From positions 26,095 through 90,094 of the forward strand of contig NZ_JAJLRA010000018.1 of assembly GCF_020991365.1 (NCBI RefSeq): DNA of 64,000 nucleotides, written 5' to 3'. A program made the position numbers and the translations under genes. Below, piece by piece: positions 36,371 through 45,164 of this stretch (positions within the stretch are counted from its first letter, which is position 1; each line of letters opens with the position of its first letter). The notes under the pieces were generated by a model. It was not told the origin of the DNA, did no database searches, and saw only the letters and a list, made by a program, of their open reading frames with translations. This stretch comes from Streptacidiphilus sp. ASG 303. Lineage in GTDB: Bacteria; Actinomycetota; Actinomycetes; Streptomycetales; Streptomycetaceae.

Positions 36371-36397
36371 GGCGCCCCGGCACCCTGCCGGGGCGCC
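36371..36397. terminator. Hairpin terminator after KAS III gene
   Basis: GGCGCCCCGGCA (36371-36382) pairs perfectly with TGCCGGGGCGCC (36386-36397) around a 3-base loop: a 12-bp stem between the KAS III gene and the IS remnant. Confidence 0.7.
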
Positions 36398-36453
36398 CCT
36401 CCCGCCGGCCCGCGCAGGGCAGGGCCCGGGCCCGGCACCAGGGCCTGGGGCCT

Positions 36454-37142
36454 GACCCCGGATGTCGGACACCGGAGGCACCCGGACCTTGATGGTCCGG
36501 GTGGACAGGAGTCCTGCACCGATGGCGATGAAGCACGACCCGCCGGAGTGCAGGGCCGAGGCGGTCGCGCCGTACCGCTCGCGGCCGGGAGCGACGGTCA
36601 CGTCGGTCGCCGAGGACCCCGGGATCGACTCCGAGACGCTGCGCAACCGGATCCGGGCTGCCGACAGGCGGCGCCCCGGCACCCGCACGGCAGGTCGGCC
36701 GACCCCCACCGACGGGCAGGAGGGGCCCCGCGCGCCGACCGGGTCGTCGACGCCCTGCACGCGGCGGAGCGCACCCGCGGCAGCCTCGCCGGAGCGATCA
36801 TGCACACCGACCGCGGAGCCCCATGCGGCTCCCGGGCCTTCGCCGACGCCTGCCGCCGGGCCGGCGTGGTCCAGTCGACGAGGACGGCGGGCAGCAGCGC
36901 GGACAACGCCGCCGCCGAGAGGTTCAACGCCCCCTCGGACGCGAGACCCTGCAGGGCCGCACCGGCCGGTCCAGCGAGCGCGAGGCCCGCCTGGAGCTCC
37001 TCCGACGGCTGCACCGCCACACCACCGTCCGCCGTCACTCCCGCCTCGGACACCGCAGCCCCGTCGCCCATGAGAACGCGCCCGGCACACCGTCGACCAC
37101 GCTCACCCGAGCCGCACACCCCCGTGTCCGGCATCCGGGGTC
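36454..37142 (+). mobile_element. Decayed IS3-family insertion sequence
   Basis: Terminal inverted repeats are visible: GACCCCGGATG at the left end (36454) and its inverse complement at the right end (37142), with further matches inward. Inside, the OrfA start (MKHDPPECRAEAVAPYRSRP, then DSETLRNRIRAADRR) and parts of OrfB (HTDRGAPCGSRAFADACRR, SADNAAAERFNA, then EREARLELLRRLHRH and RRHSRLGHRSP) are recognisable. They are split over three frames, and most of the OrfB N-terminal half is missing. At 689 bp the element is about half the usual size and cannot encode an active transposase. No clear target duplication was seen. Confidence 0.85.
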
Positions 37143-37258
37143 GAGGCCCGAGGTTCGCGCGCGGATCCCGGCATGGCCGGCTCCCAGGGGTGAGCGGGAA
37201 GCGGGCCACGAGGCCGGTCTCCGCCGTGCGGGGGCGGCGCGCCCGCACGGCGGAGCGG

Positions 37259-38020
37259 TCAGACGGTCTTGACCGTGGTGCCTGCGCCCTCGAGCGCGGC
37301 CACTTCTTCGGCGGGTGCGGCGGTGTCGGTGACGAGGGTGTGCAGGAGGGTGGCGGGGCCGACGTAGGCGTAGGCGGTGCGGCCGAGTTTGGTGCCGTCG
37401 GTGGCGACGATGGTGCGGCGGGCCGAGGCGATACCCGCCTTCTTCACCGCGGCGTCGTCGAGGTCGTAGGCGGTCAGGCCGTCGGCCGCACTCAGTCCGC
37501 AGCAGCCGATGACGGCTGTGTCGAAGCGCAGGGCGGCCAGGGAGGCGAGGGCGAGCGGGCCGGTGAGGGCTCCCTCGGCCGCGCGGGGCTGCCCCCCGGG
37601 CACGACCAGCGTGGCCGCGCCGGGTGTCTCGCCGAGCAGGTGGATGGCCTGGAGGGACAACGGCATCACGGTGACGGGCCGCTCCCGCAGGAGCCGGGCA
37701 ACCTCCAGGCAGGTGGTGCCGCTGTCCAGCAGGACGCTCTCGCCGTCGGCGATGAGCGCGGAGACCTCGGCCGCGATCCGGCGTTTGGTGTCGACCGATT
37801 CGCGGGCGCGCAGCGCGAAGGGGGGCTCCTCGCCGCGGAGCAGCAGGGTGCGTGCCCCGCCTCGGACGCGTTCGAGGACACCCTGGGCGGCGAGGGTGTC
37901 GAGATCGCGCCGGATGGTCATCTCCGAGGCGCCGGTCAGCTCGGCGAGTTCCCGGACCGTGGCGCCGCCGGAGTCCCTGACGGCCTTGGCGATCAGTCCG
38001 TGCCGGTCTGCGTTGCTCAT
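37259..38020 (-). CDS. DeoR-family transcriptional regulator
   Basis: This protein of about 253 residues has an N-terminal DeoR helix-turn-helix (ELAELTGASEMTIRRDLDTL, then GVLERVRGGA) and a C-terminal sugar-phosphate-sensor domain with DSGTTCLEVARLL and AVIGCCGLSAADGLTAYD. Family members repress sugar or nucleoside uptake and catabolism genes until a phosphorylated sugar binds. The ATG at 38020 was chosen; an in-frame GTG at 38038 is possible. It is divergent from the MFS gene, whose promoter region carries an AT-rich inverted repeat. Confidence 0.9.
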   Translation of the reverse strand: MSNADRHGLIAKAVRDSGGATVRELAELTGASEMTIRRDLDTLAAQGVLERVRGGARTLLLRGEEPPFALRARESVDTKRRIAAEVSALIADGESVLLDSGTTCLEVARLLRERPVTVMPLSLQAIHLLGETPGAATLVVPGGQPRAAEGALTGPLALASLAALRFDTAVIGCCGLSAADGLTAYDLDDAAVKKAGIASARRTIVATDGTKLGRTAYAYVGPATLLHTLVTDTAAPAEEVAALEGAGTTVKTV

Positions 38021-38079
38021 ACCGCGATTGAACACCACCAGGAATCAAACAGTCAGTACGTTCATTGTATGGACTTTCA

Positions 38080-38094
38080 AACATAATTAATGTT
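38080..38094. promoter_or_regulatory. AT-rich inverted repeat, candidate DeoR operator
   Basis: AACAT-AATTA-ATGTT (38080-38094) is a 5-5-5 inverted repeat in the AT-rich spacer between the divergent deoR and MFS genes, just before the chosen MFS start. It is a plausible operator or promoter core. Confidence 0.5.
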
Positions 38095-38110
38095 CGTTAC
38101 GGTGGGCGGC

Positions 38111-39325
38111 ATGGAACGTTCGCTTCGAGCCGCCCGTGGGGCGACCTACATCTACTTCGTCCTGTGCGGCACCCTGATGGGCATCTGGGTGGTGCACATC
38201 CCCGCCATCGAGGACCGCGTGGGCATCAGCCACGCCACCCTCGGCGGCCTGCTGGTGCTGCTCGGGCTCGGAGCCTTCATCGGGATGCAGGTGGCCGGCC
38301 CCCTGACCGACCGCCTGGGCTCGCGCATCGTGGTCCCCGCCAGCGGCATCCTGTGCGGCGCCGCCCTGGCCCTGCCCGGCCTCGCCCAGGATCCGTGGAC
38401 GCTGGCCGGCGCGCTGCTGGTCTTCGGGTTCTGCAACGGCTGCCTGGACGTGAGCATGAACGCCCACGCCGTGCACGTGGAGAAGGCGTACGGCCGTCCC
38501 GTCATGTCCGGCTTCCACGCCACGTTCTCCGTCGGCGGCGTCCTCGCCTCGCTCGTCGGAGCGGGCGCGGCGAGCGCGGGCCTGAACCCGGCCGTGGGCA
38601 TGGCCGCCACGGGAGCCGTGGGCGTCGTGGTCGCCCTGGCCTCGGCACGCGCCCTGCTGCCCGCCACCCCCGCCGTCGAGGACCCCGGATCCGGCTCCGT
38701 GACGGAGCCCGGGGCGGCATCGGCCGCCGAGCGCCGCAGCAGCACGGGGCGGGTCCGGCTGCTGGCCGTCCTGGCACTGATGATCATGCTGTGCGAGGGT
38801 GCCGCCAACGACTGGAGCGCTCTGCACCTGAAGGACGTCCTCGGTGCGCCCGCCGGCACGGCCGCCTTCGCGTACGGCACCTTCGCGGCGGCCATGACCC
38901 TCGGCCGGCTGCTCGCCGACCGCTTCGTCGCCCGCTTCGGGTCCATGGCGATCCTGCGCCACGGCGCGGCCGCGGCCGCCGTCGGCATCACGCTCGTGGC
39001 CCTGGGCCCGTGGATGTGGGCTGCGTTCACCGGCTGGGCCCTGTTCGGGCTGGGCCTGTCGGGCTGTGTCCCGCAGCTGTTCAGCGCGGCCGGGCACACC
39101 GACCCCGCGGCCGCCGGCGCGAACGTCTCCCGCGTCGCCGGACTCGGCTACGTCGGCATGCTCGCCGGCCCCGCCGTCATCGGCTGGCTGACCCACCTCG
39201 TCGCCCTCAACCACGCCTTCGTCCTGCTGACCCTGCTGTGCGGGACCACCGCTGTGGGTGCCCGCGTCCTGCGTACCGGAGCCGGCCGCACCCGCGGGAG
39301 CGGGATGGCAGCCGGCAGCCACTGA
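38111..39325 (+). CDS. MFS transporter
   Basis: This 404-residue twelve-helix transporter has FVLCGTLMGIWVVHIPAIED at the start, the MFS loop AGPLTDRLGSRIV after helix 2, and FCNGCLDVSMNAHAV with SGFHATFSVGG in the first half. It resembles the fucose/YbjJ-like branch, which fits the DeoR-type sugar regulator next door. The ATG at 38111 was preferred because the earlier ATG at 38090 lies inside the AT-rich inverted repeat and lacks a ribosome binding site. Substrate unknown. Confidence 0.85.
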   Translation: MERSLRAARGATYIYFVLCGTLMGIWVVHIPAIEDRVGISHATLGGLLVLLGLGAFIGMQVAGPLTDRLGSRIVVPASGILCGAALALPGLAQDPWTLAGALLVFGFCNGCLDVSMNAHAVHVEKAYGRPVMSGFHATFSVGGVLASLVGAGAASAGLNPAVGMAATGAVGVVVALASARALLPATPAVEDPGSGSVTEPGAASAAERRSSTGRVRLLAVLALMIMLCEGAANDWSALHLKDVLGAPAGTAAFAYGTFAAAMTLGRLLADRFVARFGSMAILRHGAAAAAVGITLVALGPWMWAAFTGWALFGLGLSGCVPQLFSAAGHTDPAAAGANVSRVAGLGYVGMLAGPAVIGWLTHLVALNHAFVLLTLLCGTTAVGARVLRTGAGRTRGSGMAAGSH

Positions 39326-39360
39326 CCGCTGGTGCGCCACGGGCGGGCCGCCCGGGGCCG

Positions 39361-39744
39361 CCTGCCCTCCTGCTTCCGGTCGACGCCGCCCCCGCCCTTG
39401 CGGCCGCGTGCGAACCGGTCGACGCCCTCACCCGGTGGCTCCGGCGCTTCGCGGGCTTCATCGCCACGAAGCGCGGCCTCAGCGCCGCCCTGCACTCGGG
39501 GGACCCGGCCTACGACAGCCTGCCCGCCCACTTCCAGGAGCGCGTCGTGCCCGTCCTCGGCGCACTGCTCGGCACCGCCGCCCGGGCCGGCCGCATCCGC
39601 TCCGACATCGACCCCGAGGACCTGCTGCGTGCCGTGGGCAACCTGACCCTGCCCGCCCAGGACGACACCGACGGCCACACGCGGCGCATGATCGCCCTGC
39701 TCGTCGACGGACTCCGCTACTGCGTCCCCGCCGGGTCCGTCTGA
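39361..39744 (+). pseudogene. TetR-family C-terminal remnant
   Basis: This frame encodes only the ligand-binding half of a TetR regulator: ALTRWLRRFAGFIATKRGLS, then SGDPAYDSLPAHFQERVVP, ending near LLVDGLRYCV. It aligns by eye with the C-domain of the intact TetR at 31194-31766. No helix-turn-helix or start codon precedes it; the MFS gene ends only 35 bases upstream. It is a 5'-truncated relic, consistent with rearrangement near the IS remnant. Confidence 0.75.
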
Positions 39745-40269
39745 GCAGCGGCCCGGCGGCGGCCTCCGCCCGGCGGTGCCGCGGGCGGCTTCCTGCCGGG
39801 GGTGTCGTCCGCCGACTCCGGGGAGCGGGGTCCGGACGCAGGGGCGGACCGCACGGCCCGCAGCGGACGCGGACCGCTCCGGCAGGGGGCCACGGCACGC
39901 CCGGCGGGCGGCGGGCACCCCGGGGAGCGCCGGTCCTGCGCCCCCGTACCGGTGACCGCCGGCGCCCTGGGAAGCACCGGCGGTCCCGGACGCGGGCCGC
40001 ACACCCTCCCGTGCGGTCCGGAACGGCGGGTCACAGCCTCCCCCGGCCGTCCGCCCGGCCGGCGGCGTCGAAACCCGCACCCACGGGCCCGGCCCCCCAA
40101 CCGCTTGCGGGGCCGGCGACGCCTCCGGCCGCAGGTCCCATCGTGCGGACCCCGGGCCCGCCGATCCAGCGCCGTGCCCTTTCCGCCCGGAGAGCCTTCC
40201 CCTTCGTGCAGGCGGACCGGGACCGGCGCCCCTCCCGGGTGGTCACGGCCTCCCCGCCGGCACCGCCCG
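39745..40269. other. Convergent intergenic region, no gene seen
   Basis: These 525 bases between the TetR remnant and the DUF1996 gene contain no frame with a credible start and family motif. The sequence is unusually CG-dense and may be eroded coding DNA. Confidence 0.5.
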
Positions 40270-41262
40270 TCAGTCCCGGCAGTGCCGCCCTTCGTTGATG
40301 CACGCCACGACCTCGGCCATCCGGGAGTCGGACATCACGTCGATGAAGAGGGCGTGGCCGGTCGACGGGTCGTGCCGCTGCTCGGGGAAGGAGTCCAGCG
40401 CGACCGGGGTGCCGGGCGGGACCGCGTACGCGACCACGACCCGCAGGTGCGGCACCGGGAAGGTGCCCTGAGGGCACGAGCCCCCCGGCAGGGGGAAGAC
40501 CGCGTGGCTGCGGTGGTCGGCGCTGTCCGTGCGCAGCCCGTCCCAGCAGTCGGGGAAGTCCAGGGTGGTGGTCAGCCGGTGGCCGACCGGGCACCGCGTG
40601 TACCGCAGGGAGAGGCGGCCGGGGAAGCCCTCGCACCCCCACTCCGCGCGGGCGTGGGCGCCCCCGTCGGTGGCCGCCTTCGCGTCCCCGGTGACCAGCC
40701 GCAGGAAGCGCGGCATCGGCACGACCTGGCCCGTCGGGCTGCCGGAGAACCCGATGGACACCGAGGCGGGGTCGAGGACGGTCCCCGTGTTGCCGTCGGT
40801 CCCCGCCGTGCCGTGGGCGTCCCCGCCGCCCTCGCCGCCCGGCACCCGCAGCACGGGCCAGAAGAACGTCGACCGGTCGCCGTCCGTACAGGTCGTCCCG
40901 GCCGCAGCCAGGCTGTCGTCGGTGGAGAAGGCGTCGGTCGACAGATTGCCCACGTAGTCGTGGGTGTGGTGCGCGCCCATGGAGACGCCGGGGGAGAGCA
41001 CGACGTTGTCCGTGTTCCGGTGGTGCTCCTCGTTCCGTCCGCAGTCCTCGGTCCAGGACCCGGTCGAGGCCCCCGGGGCGGGCGGCGGGTCGGCCATGGG
41101 GGCGACCTCGCGGATGTCGACGGACCACCCGGGTGCGGGGACGGGGCCGGCGTGGGCCGGACCGGTGGGGCCGGGCCGCAGGACTCCCAGGCAGAGGGCT
41201 GCGATGGCGGCGAGGCCGGCGAGGGCGGCGAATGCCGGGCCGCGTGTCCGCTTTCCGGACAT
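40270..41262 (-). CDS. Secreted DUF1996-type protein
   Basis: This protein of about 330 residues has a signal-type N-terminus (basic start, then AALAGLAAIAALCLG). Its body shows the DUF1996 hallmarks: GAHHTHDYVGNLSTDAFS, SSTF-like STFFWPVL, FPDCWDG and SHAVFPLPGG. The family is common in streptomycetes and fungi and is mostly uncharacterised. Conserved His and Cys residues suggest a metal or carbohydrate site, but no function is established here. The ATG at 41262 has GGAG eight bases upstream and was preferred over the ATG at 41277. Confidence 0.82.
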   Translation of the reverse strand: MSGKRTRGPAFAALAGLAAIAALCLGVLRPGPTGPAHAGPVPAPGWSVDIREVAPMADPPPAPGASTGSWTEDCGRNEEHHRNTDNVVLSPGVSMGAHHTHDYVGNLSTDAFSTDDSLAAAGTTCTDGDRSTFFWPVLRVPGGEGGGDAHGTAGTDGNTGTVLDPASVSIGFSGSPTGQVVPMPRFLRLVTGDAKAATDGGAHARAEWGCEGFPGRLSLRYTRCPVGHRLTTTLDFPDCWDGLRTDSADHRSHAVFPLPGGSCPQGTFPVPHLRVVVAYAVPPGTPVALDSFPEQRHDPSTGHALFIDVMSDSRMAEVVACINEGRHCRD

Positions 41263-41376
41263 GATGCCGATCTCCATGCGTGCAGTGTCGCAGCGGCCCG
41301 GCCGGTTGGTCAAAGGATCAACAACAGCTTCGGCCGTCCGATGTGCGCGCCGCGCCCTCTCGACGGCGCCGATTTA

Positions 41377-41399
41377 AATGGGTATGTAATATGCAAGTT
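41377..41399 (+). promoter_or_regulatory. Candidate NsrR site upstream of hmp
   Basis: AATGGGTATGT-A-ATATGCAAGTT is an imperfect 11-1-11 inverted repeat in an AT-rich island about 225 bases before the flavohaemoglobin gene. Its inverse complement shares 12 of 23 positions with the site before nsrR, notably ATnCCnATT at one end, as expected for sites of one regulator. Confidence 0.6.
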
Positions 41400-41623
41400 A
41401 TGCGGATGCGCTCCGGACCGGACGGAGGCTCCGGCGTGCGGCGAACGGTTTCCGCACGCCCGGTCCGCCGGTCCGGACCCGGGGCCGTGCGGCCCCGAAG
41501 GGCCCCGCAGGGGTTCCGCCGCAAGGGGCGGAGCGCCCCGTCGTCAGGGGCGCACCGCGCCCGCCCGGAGACGGGTGCCCCTCCCGCACGACATCCCGGA
41601 AGCCAGAGCCAGGAGTACCACTG
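41400..41623 (+). other. Long hmp leader
   Basis: If transcription begins near the NsrR site, hmp has a leader of roughly 200 bases rich in GC inverted repeats. No coding region or known riboswitch was recognised. Confidence 0.4.
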
Positions 41624-42814
41624 ATGCTGTCCCCCCAGGCCGCCCCCGTCGTCGAAGCGACCCTCCCCGCCGTCGGCGCCGCCGTCGGCGACATCACCGC
41701 ACGCTTCTACGAGCGGCTCTTCGAGGCCCACCCCGAACTGCTCCGCGACCTCTTCAACCGCGGCAACCAGGCCAACGGCGCCCAGCGCCAGGCCCTGGCG
41801 GGCGCGATCGCCGCCTTCGCCTCCGCCCTGGTGTCCCACCCCGCGCAGCGGCCGGACGCGATGCTCCGCCGGATCGCCCACAAGCACGCCTCGCTCGGCA
41901 TCGCCCCCGAGCAGTACGAGGTCGTCCACGAGCACCTGTTCGCCGCGATCGCCGAGGTGCTGGGCGAGGCGGTCACCCCCGAGGTGGCGGCCGCCTGGGA
42001 CGAGGTCTACTGGCTGATGGCCAACGCCCTCATCGCCCTGGAGAAGGATCTCTACGCCGGTGCGGGCGTGGGGCCGGGGGCGGTCATGCGCCCGTGGACC
42101 GTCGTCTCCAGGCACCTGGAGACCGACGACGTCGCCACGTTCCTGGTGCGCCCGGCGGACGGGGGGCCGGTGCCCGCCTCCCTCCCCGGCCAGTACGTCT
42201 CCGTCCAGGCCGAACTGCCCGACGGCGCGCGCCAGATCCGCCAGTACAGCCTCTCCGGCCACCCCCACGGCGCCCTGCAGTTCTCCGTGAAGCGGGTCAC
42301 CGGCACGCCGGACGGAGAGGTCTCCAACCACCTGCACGAGCACGTCGGCGTCGGTGACACGCTCCTGGTGAGCCATCCCTTCGGGGACGTCACGCTGGGC
42401 GGCGGCGACGCCCCGGTGCTGCTCGCCTCGGCGGGCATCGGCTGCACCCCCATGGTCGGCATGCTCTCCCACCTGGCCGCCACCGGGGCGACCCGCCGGG
42501 TGATCGCGGTCCACGCCGACCGCGACCAGTTCGCGCACGCCTTCCGCCCGGACCTGCACCGGCTCGTCGGCAGGCTGGCCGACGCCGAGGCGCACATCTT
42601 CTACCAGCGCCCGGTGGGGGAGTGGCCGGAGCACCGGAGCGGCCTCGTCGACCTCTCGACGGTGGAGGTCCCGGCGGGCACCACCGCCTACCTGTGCGGA
42701 CCCCTCCCCTTCCTGCGCTCGGTCCGCGGACAGCTCATCGAGGCCGGCGTCCGCCCGGCCGACATCCACTACGAGGTCTTCGGCCCCGACCTGTGGCTGG
42801 GCGCCGGGGCTTGA
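41624..42814 (+). CDS. hmp: Flavohaemoglobin (nitric oxide dioxygenase)
   Basis: This 396-residue cytoplasmic enzyme detoxifies nitric oxide to nitrate using oxygen and NAD(P)H. The globin domain (1-140) has distal Tyr29 in RFYERLF and proximal His88 in AHKHASLGI. The FAD domain has RQIRQYSLSG, and the NAD domain has LLASAGIGCTPMVGML and YLCGPLPFL. The order and length are typical of Hmp. It is convergent with an NsrR gene and has an NsrR-like site in its promoter, so nitric oxide should induce it through loss of the NsrR iron-sulfur cluster. Confidence 0.95.
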   Translation: MLSPQAAPVVEATLPAVGAAVGDITARFYERLFEAHPELLRDLFNRGNQANGAQRQALAGAIAAFASALVSHPAQRPDAMLRRIAHKHASLGIAPEQYEVVHEHLFAAIAEVLGEAVTPEVAAAWDEVYWLMANALIALEKDLYAGAGVGPGAVMRPWTVVSRHLETDDVATFLVRPADGGPVPASLPGQYVSVQAELPDGARQIRQYSLSGHPHGALQFSVKRVTGTPDGEVSNHLHEHVGVGDTLLVSHPFGDVTLGGGDAPVLLASAGIGCTPMVGMLSHLAATGATRRVIAVHADRDQFAHAFRPDLHRLVGRLADAEAHIFYQRPVGEWPEHRSGLVDLSTVEVPAGTTAYLCGPLPFLRSVRGQLIEAGVRPADIHYEVFGPDLWLGAGA

Positions 42815-42856
42815 GACGTCCGGGGGGTGCGGACGCCTCCGCACCGCCCGGGGGGT

Positions 42857-42890
42857 GCGGCCGCCGCCGGTGTCAGCCGGCGGCGGCCGC
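42857..42890. terminator. Shared hmp/nsrR terminator
   Basis: GCGGCCGCCGCCGG (42857-42870) and CCGGCGGCGGCCGC (42877-42890) form a perfect 14-bp stem with the loop TGTCAG, which contains the nsrR stop codon. It lies 42 bp after the hmp stop. One arm is the Ala-rich C-terminal coding sequence of nsrR. Confidence 0.7.
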
Positions 42891-43352
42891 CGCATCCGCC
42901 CCCTGCGGGCGGTGGTGCGCCGGCGCGGGCAGGCTCAGGAGGAGCGGGCCGGTCGGCCCCGCGACCAGGTCCGCGATGGTGAGCTCGTCCAGGACCGCGT
43001 AGAAGGCCTCCTGCGCGCGCCGCAGGGCCCCCCGCAGGCGGCATCCCGTGCGCAGCGGGCACGGCACCGCGTCGTCGCAGCCCACCACGTCGCCGACGCC
43101 CTCCAGCTCCCGGGCGAGCCAGCCGACGGAGAACGCCTCGGCGGACGTGCTCAGGGCCAGGCCGCCGCCTCGGCCGCGGCGGGCGTCCACGACCCCCAGC
43201 TCGGCCAGCCGGTGGACCGCCTTCGCCGCGTGCGTGTAGGGCACGGCCAGTTGCTCGGCCGCCTCGCGGGTCGTCAGCAGCTCGTCCTGGCCGGCCGCCG
43301 CCAGGCGCATGACGATGCGCAGGGACAGGTCGGTGAACTTGGTGAGCCTCAT
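42873..43352 (-). CDS. nsrR: Rrf2-family nitric oxide sensor NsrR
   Basis: This 159-residue Rrf2-type repressor has a winged helix (MRLTKFTDLSLRIVMRLA, then AEQLAVPYTHAAKAVHRLAE). Three cluster cysteines, Cys92, Cys98 and Cys104 (GCDDAVPCPLRTGC), and Asp8 match the known [4Fe-4S] ligands of streptomycete NsrR. Nitric oxide destroys the cluster and releases DNA. It is convergent with hmp, its classical target, and a similar 23-bp site lies before its own start, suggesting autoregulation. Confidence 0.95.
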   Translation of the reverse strand: MRLTKFTDLSLRIVMRLAAAGQDELLTTREAAEQLAVPYTHAAKAVHRLAELGVVDARRGRGGGLALSTSAEAFSVGWLARELEGVGDVVGCDDAVPCPLRTGCRLRGALRRAQEAFYAVLDELTIADLVAGPTGPLLLSLPAPAHHRPQGADAAAAAG

Positions 43353-43369
43353 CCGCTCAGTCTACCAAA

Positions 43370-43392
43370 AATAGGCATTTCTATACCGACTT
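43370..43392 (-). promoter_or_regulatory. Candidate NsrR site upstream of nsrR
   Basis: AATAGGCATTTCTATACCGACTT lies in an AT-rich patch 18 bases before the nsrR start. Read on the minus strand it matches the inverse of the hmp-upstream site at 12 of 23 positions. Confidence 0.55.
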
Positions 43393-43656
43393 ATCAACCG
43401 TGCATCCTGCCAGGCCGCCGACGCCCGGCGGTCCTGTCGCAGGCCGTGGGAGTTCGACGGTCCGGGCGGGCGGATGCGGTGGGGCCACTGCCGAGGAGGG
43501 GACCGGGAGATCCGGTTGTCGGGGGCGACCGTATTCCGGTCGGTCCGCGGCCCGGGGCCGGTCCGCCGCCGGGGCGCCCGGGCAGTCGTTGCGCACTCTC
43601 GGGCACGCGGCCGGAGGGCCGCGGTTCCGTTCGTCCAGAATGCAGGGACGGCCCGG

Positions 43657-44268
43657 GTGGCGCCCCTGCCCCCGACTCCCCGCCCTCGTTCCCCTTCGCC
43701 CGCCTTCCGGAGCAGCGCCATCGAACTCCCCGACGTGTCCACGAGCGAGTCCCAGCGGTTCCACGACGCCCTGGACGAACTCGCCGTCCTGTACCGCAGT
43801 GCCATCCGCACCGTCGCGACGATCTCCCGCGGCGTCTCCCACTCGGCCTGCACACTGGAGTCCCTGCGGGAGGACGTCCGGCTGGTCCGCAGGGCCGACG
43901 CCGGCCCGGAGGTCCCGCACGCAGTCGGCCTCCACCCCGAGGACGACGACCTCACCCCGTTGCACCTGGCGGCCTGCACGGGACCGCGTGAGGCCGCAGC
44001 GCTCCTGGCGGAGCTGGCCGGCAGAGCCCCCGCGCAGCCTCCCCGGGCCGTTCCTCCGGCGGGTGCGGTCGAGCGCTCCTGCGTCGCACTGCTGTCGTGG
44101 CAGTACCACGGGACCCCGGGTGTGGAGGGATGGGAGCTGTTCGCCGGCGCGGACCGGACGGAGGTCGCGACGATGCTTGCCCGCATCGCCCTGCAGTTCG
44201 CCGAGGAGGCGGGTGTCGACGTCCCGGCCTGGCTCGCGCGGGCGGGCGCGGACGCGGCCGCCCGCTGA
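43657..44268 (+). CDS. Hypothetical protein
   Basis: This protein of about 203 residues was not recognised. After a Pro-rich start it has an amphipathic helix (SESQRFHDALDELAVLYRSA), a middle part with LTPLHLAACTG and an AEEAGVDVPAWLARAG end. No signal peptide or membrane segment is present. Codon use is typical for the genome, which supports a real gene. The start is uncertain: GTG 43657 has AGGGAC upstream, and GTG 43735 would remove the Pro-rich part. It is divergent from nsrR. Confidence 0.55.
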   Translation: MAPLPPTPRPRSPSPAFRSSAIELPDVSTSESQRFHDALDELAVLYRSAIRTVATISRGVSHSACTLESLREDVRLVRRADAGPEVPHAVGLHPEDDDLTPLHLAACTGPREAAALLAELAGRAPAQPPRAVPPAGAVERSCVALLSWQYHGTPGVEGWELFAGADRTEVATMLARIALQFAEEAGVDVPAWLARAGADAAAR

Positions 44269-44331
44269 GGGGCCCTGCCCCGGGTCCCGACGGGATCCGC
44301 GGACGGGGGCAGGTGGCGCCGGACGGTGGTC

Positions 44332-45006
44332 CTACAGCAGGCCGCGGCGGAAGGCGTAGGCGACGGCGTGCACGCGGTTGCGCAGGGAGAGGCGCGTGAG
44401 CACGCCATGGATGGTGCTCTTGATCGTCCGCTCCGAGTAGTGCAGTTTGGCCGCGATCTCGGCGAGGTCGAACCCCTCCGCGAGCAGCCGCAGGATGTCC
44501 ACCTCCCGGGTGGACAGGCCCGACGGTGTCAGGTTCCTGGGGGCGAGCACGTTCTGCTGGATCGACCCGATCTCCTCGACCAGCGCCCGCACCGCCGTGT
44601 CCGGCAGGTCGGCCTTCCCCTGGGCGCTGCGGAGGACCGCCTCGGTGACCCGGGAGAAGGTGGTCGAGGCGCGCGGGAGCAGTGCCACCAGCCCGCAGCC
44701 GACCGCCCGCACCAGCCGGGGCTCGTCGACGGCGTCCGCCACCATGACGAAGCGCATCGCGGGGTTGGCCGCCGTCCGGCGCAGCTCCTCCATCCGGATC
44801 AGGAGCTCGTCCGTCACCCGGCGTGTGAGAACGAGGACGACGTCCGCCTCTCCCGCGTGGTCGGGGTCGAGCAGGACCACCGGTCTGCTCGACCGGAAGT
44901 AGGCGTCGGCCCCCTCGGCCGAGAGGGTGTCGCAGCCGATGACGGCGAGGCGCGGCCTGACGTTCCTGGTGCCGGCAGTGCCGGCGGGTGCGGGATCGGT
45001 GTCCAT
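44332..45006 (-). CDS. LuxR-family response-regulator-like protein
   Basis: This 224-residue protein has a C-terminal LuxR helix-turn-helix (LSTREVDILRLLAEGFDLAE, then YSERTIKSTIHGVL). The N-terminal half has a receiver-like alternating pattern (RLAVIGCD, DVVLVLTRR, RFVMVADA), but the usual phospho-acceptor pocket is not clear, so it may be an atypical regulator that works without phosphorylation. It is divergent from the TetR gene at 45165, with a 28-bp inverted repeat in the spacer. No histidine kinase gene is adjacent. Confidence 0.85.
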   Translation of the reverse strand: MDTDPAPAGTAGTRNVRPRLAVIGCDTLSAEGADAYFRSSRPVVLLDPDHAGEADVVLVLTRRVTDELLIRMEELRRTAANPAMRFVMVADAVDEPRLVRAVGCGLVALLPRASTTFSRVTEAVLRSAQGKADLPDTAVRALVEEIGSIQQNVLAPRNLTPSGLSTREVDILRLLAEGFDLAEIAAKLHYSERTIKSTIHGVLTRLSLRNRVHAVAYAFRRGLL

Positions 45007-45088
45007 CGGGGCGTCCTGGGGGTCGGGTTCCGCGGTGCCGTGCGCGGGTGCGCGGCCGCTGGGGCCCTCCTGGTGGAGTTCCGCACCG

Positions 45089-45116
45089 TCTGATAGTTAC
45101 AGTATCAACCATCAGA
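45089..45116. promoter_or_regulatory. 28-bp inverted repeat, candidate TetR operator
   Basis: TCTGATAGTT (45089-45098) and AACCATCAGA (45107-45116) form 10-base arms with one mismatch in the AT-rich divergent spacer, about 50 bases before the TetR start. Confidence 0.65.
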
Positions 45117-45164
45117 GTTGGACTCCGGTCACCGGAGGGCGGGTCAGGCGGGTAGCCTGGGGCG

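Noticed and set aside
36523..37100. An intact IS3 transposase made by programmed frameshifting.
   Set aside because: Beyond the OrfA/OrfB junction, a large part of OrfB is missing and a further frame change occurs, so no functional DDE domain can be made.
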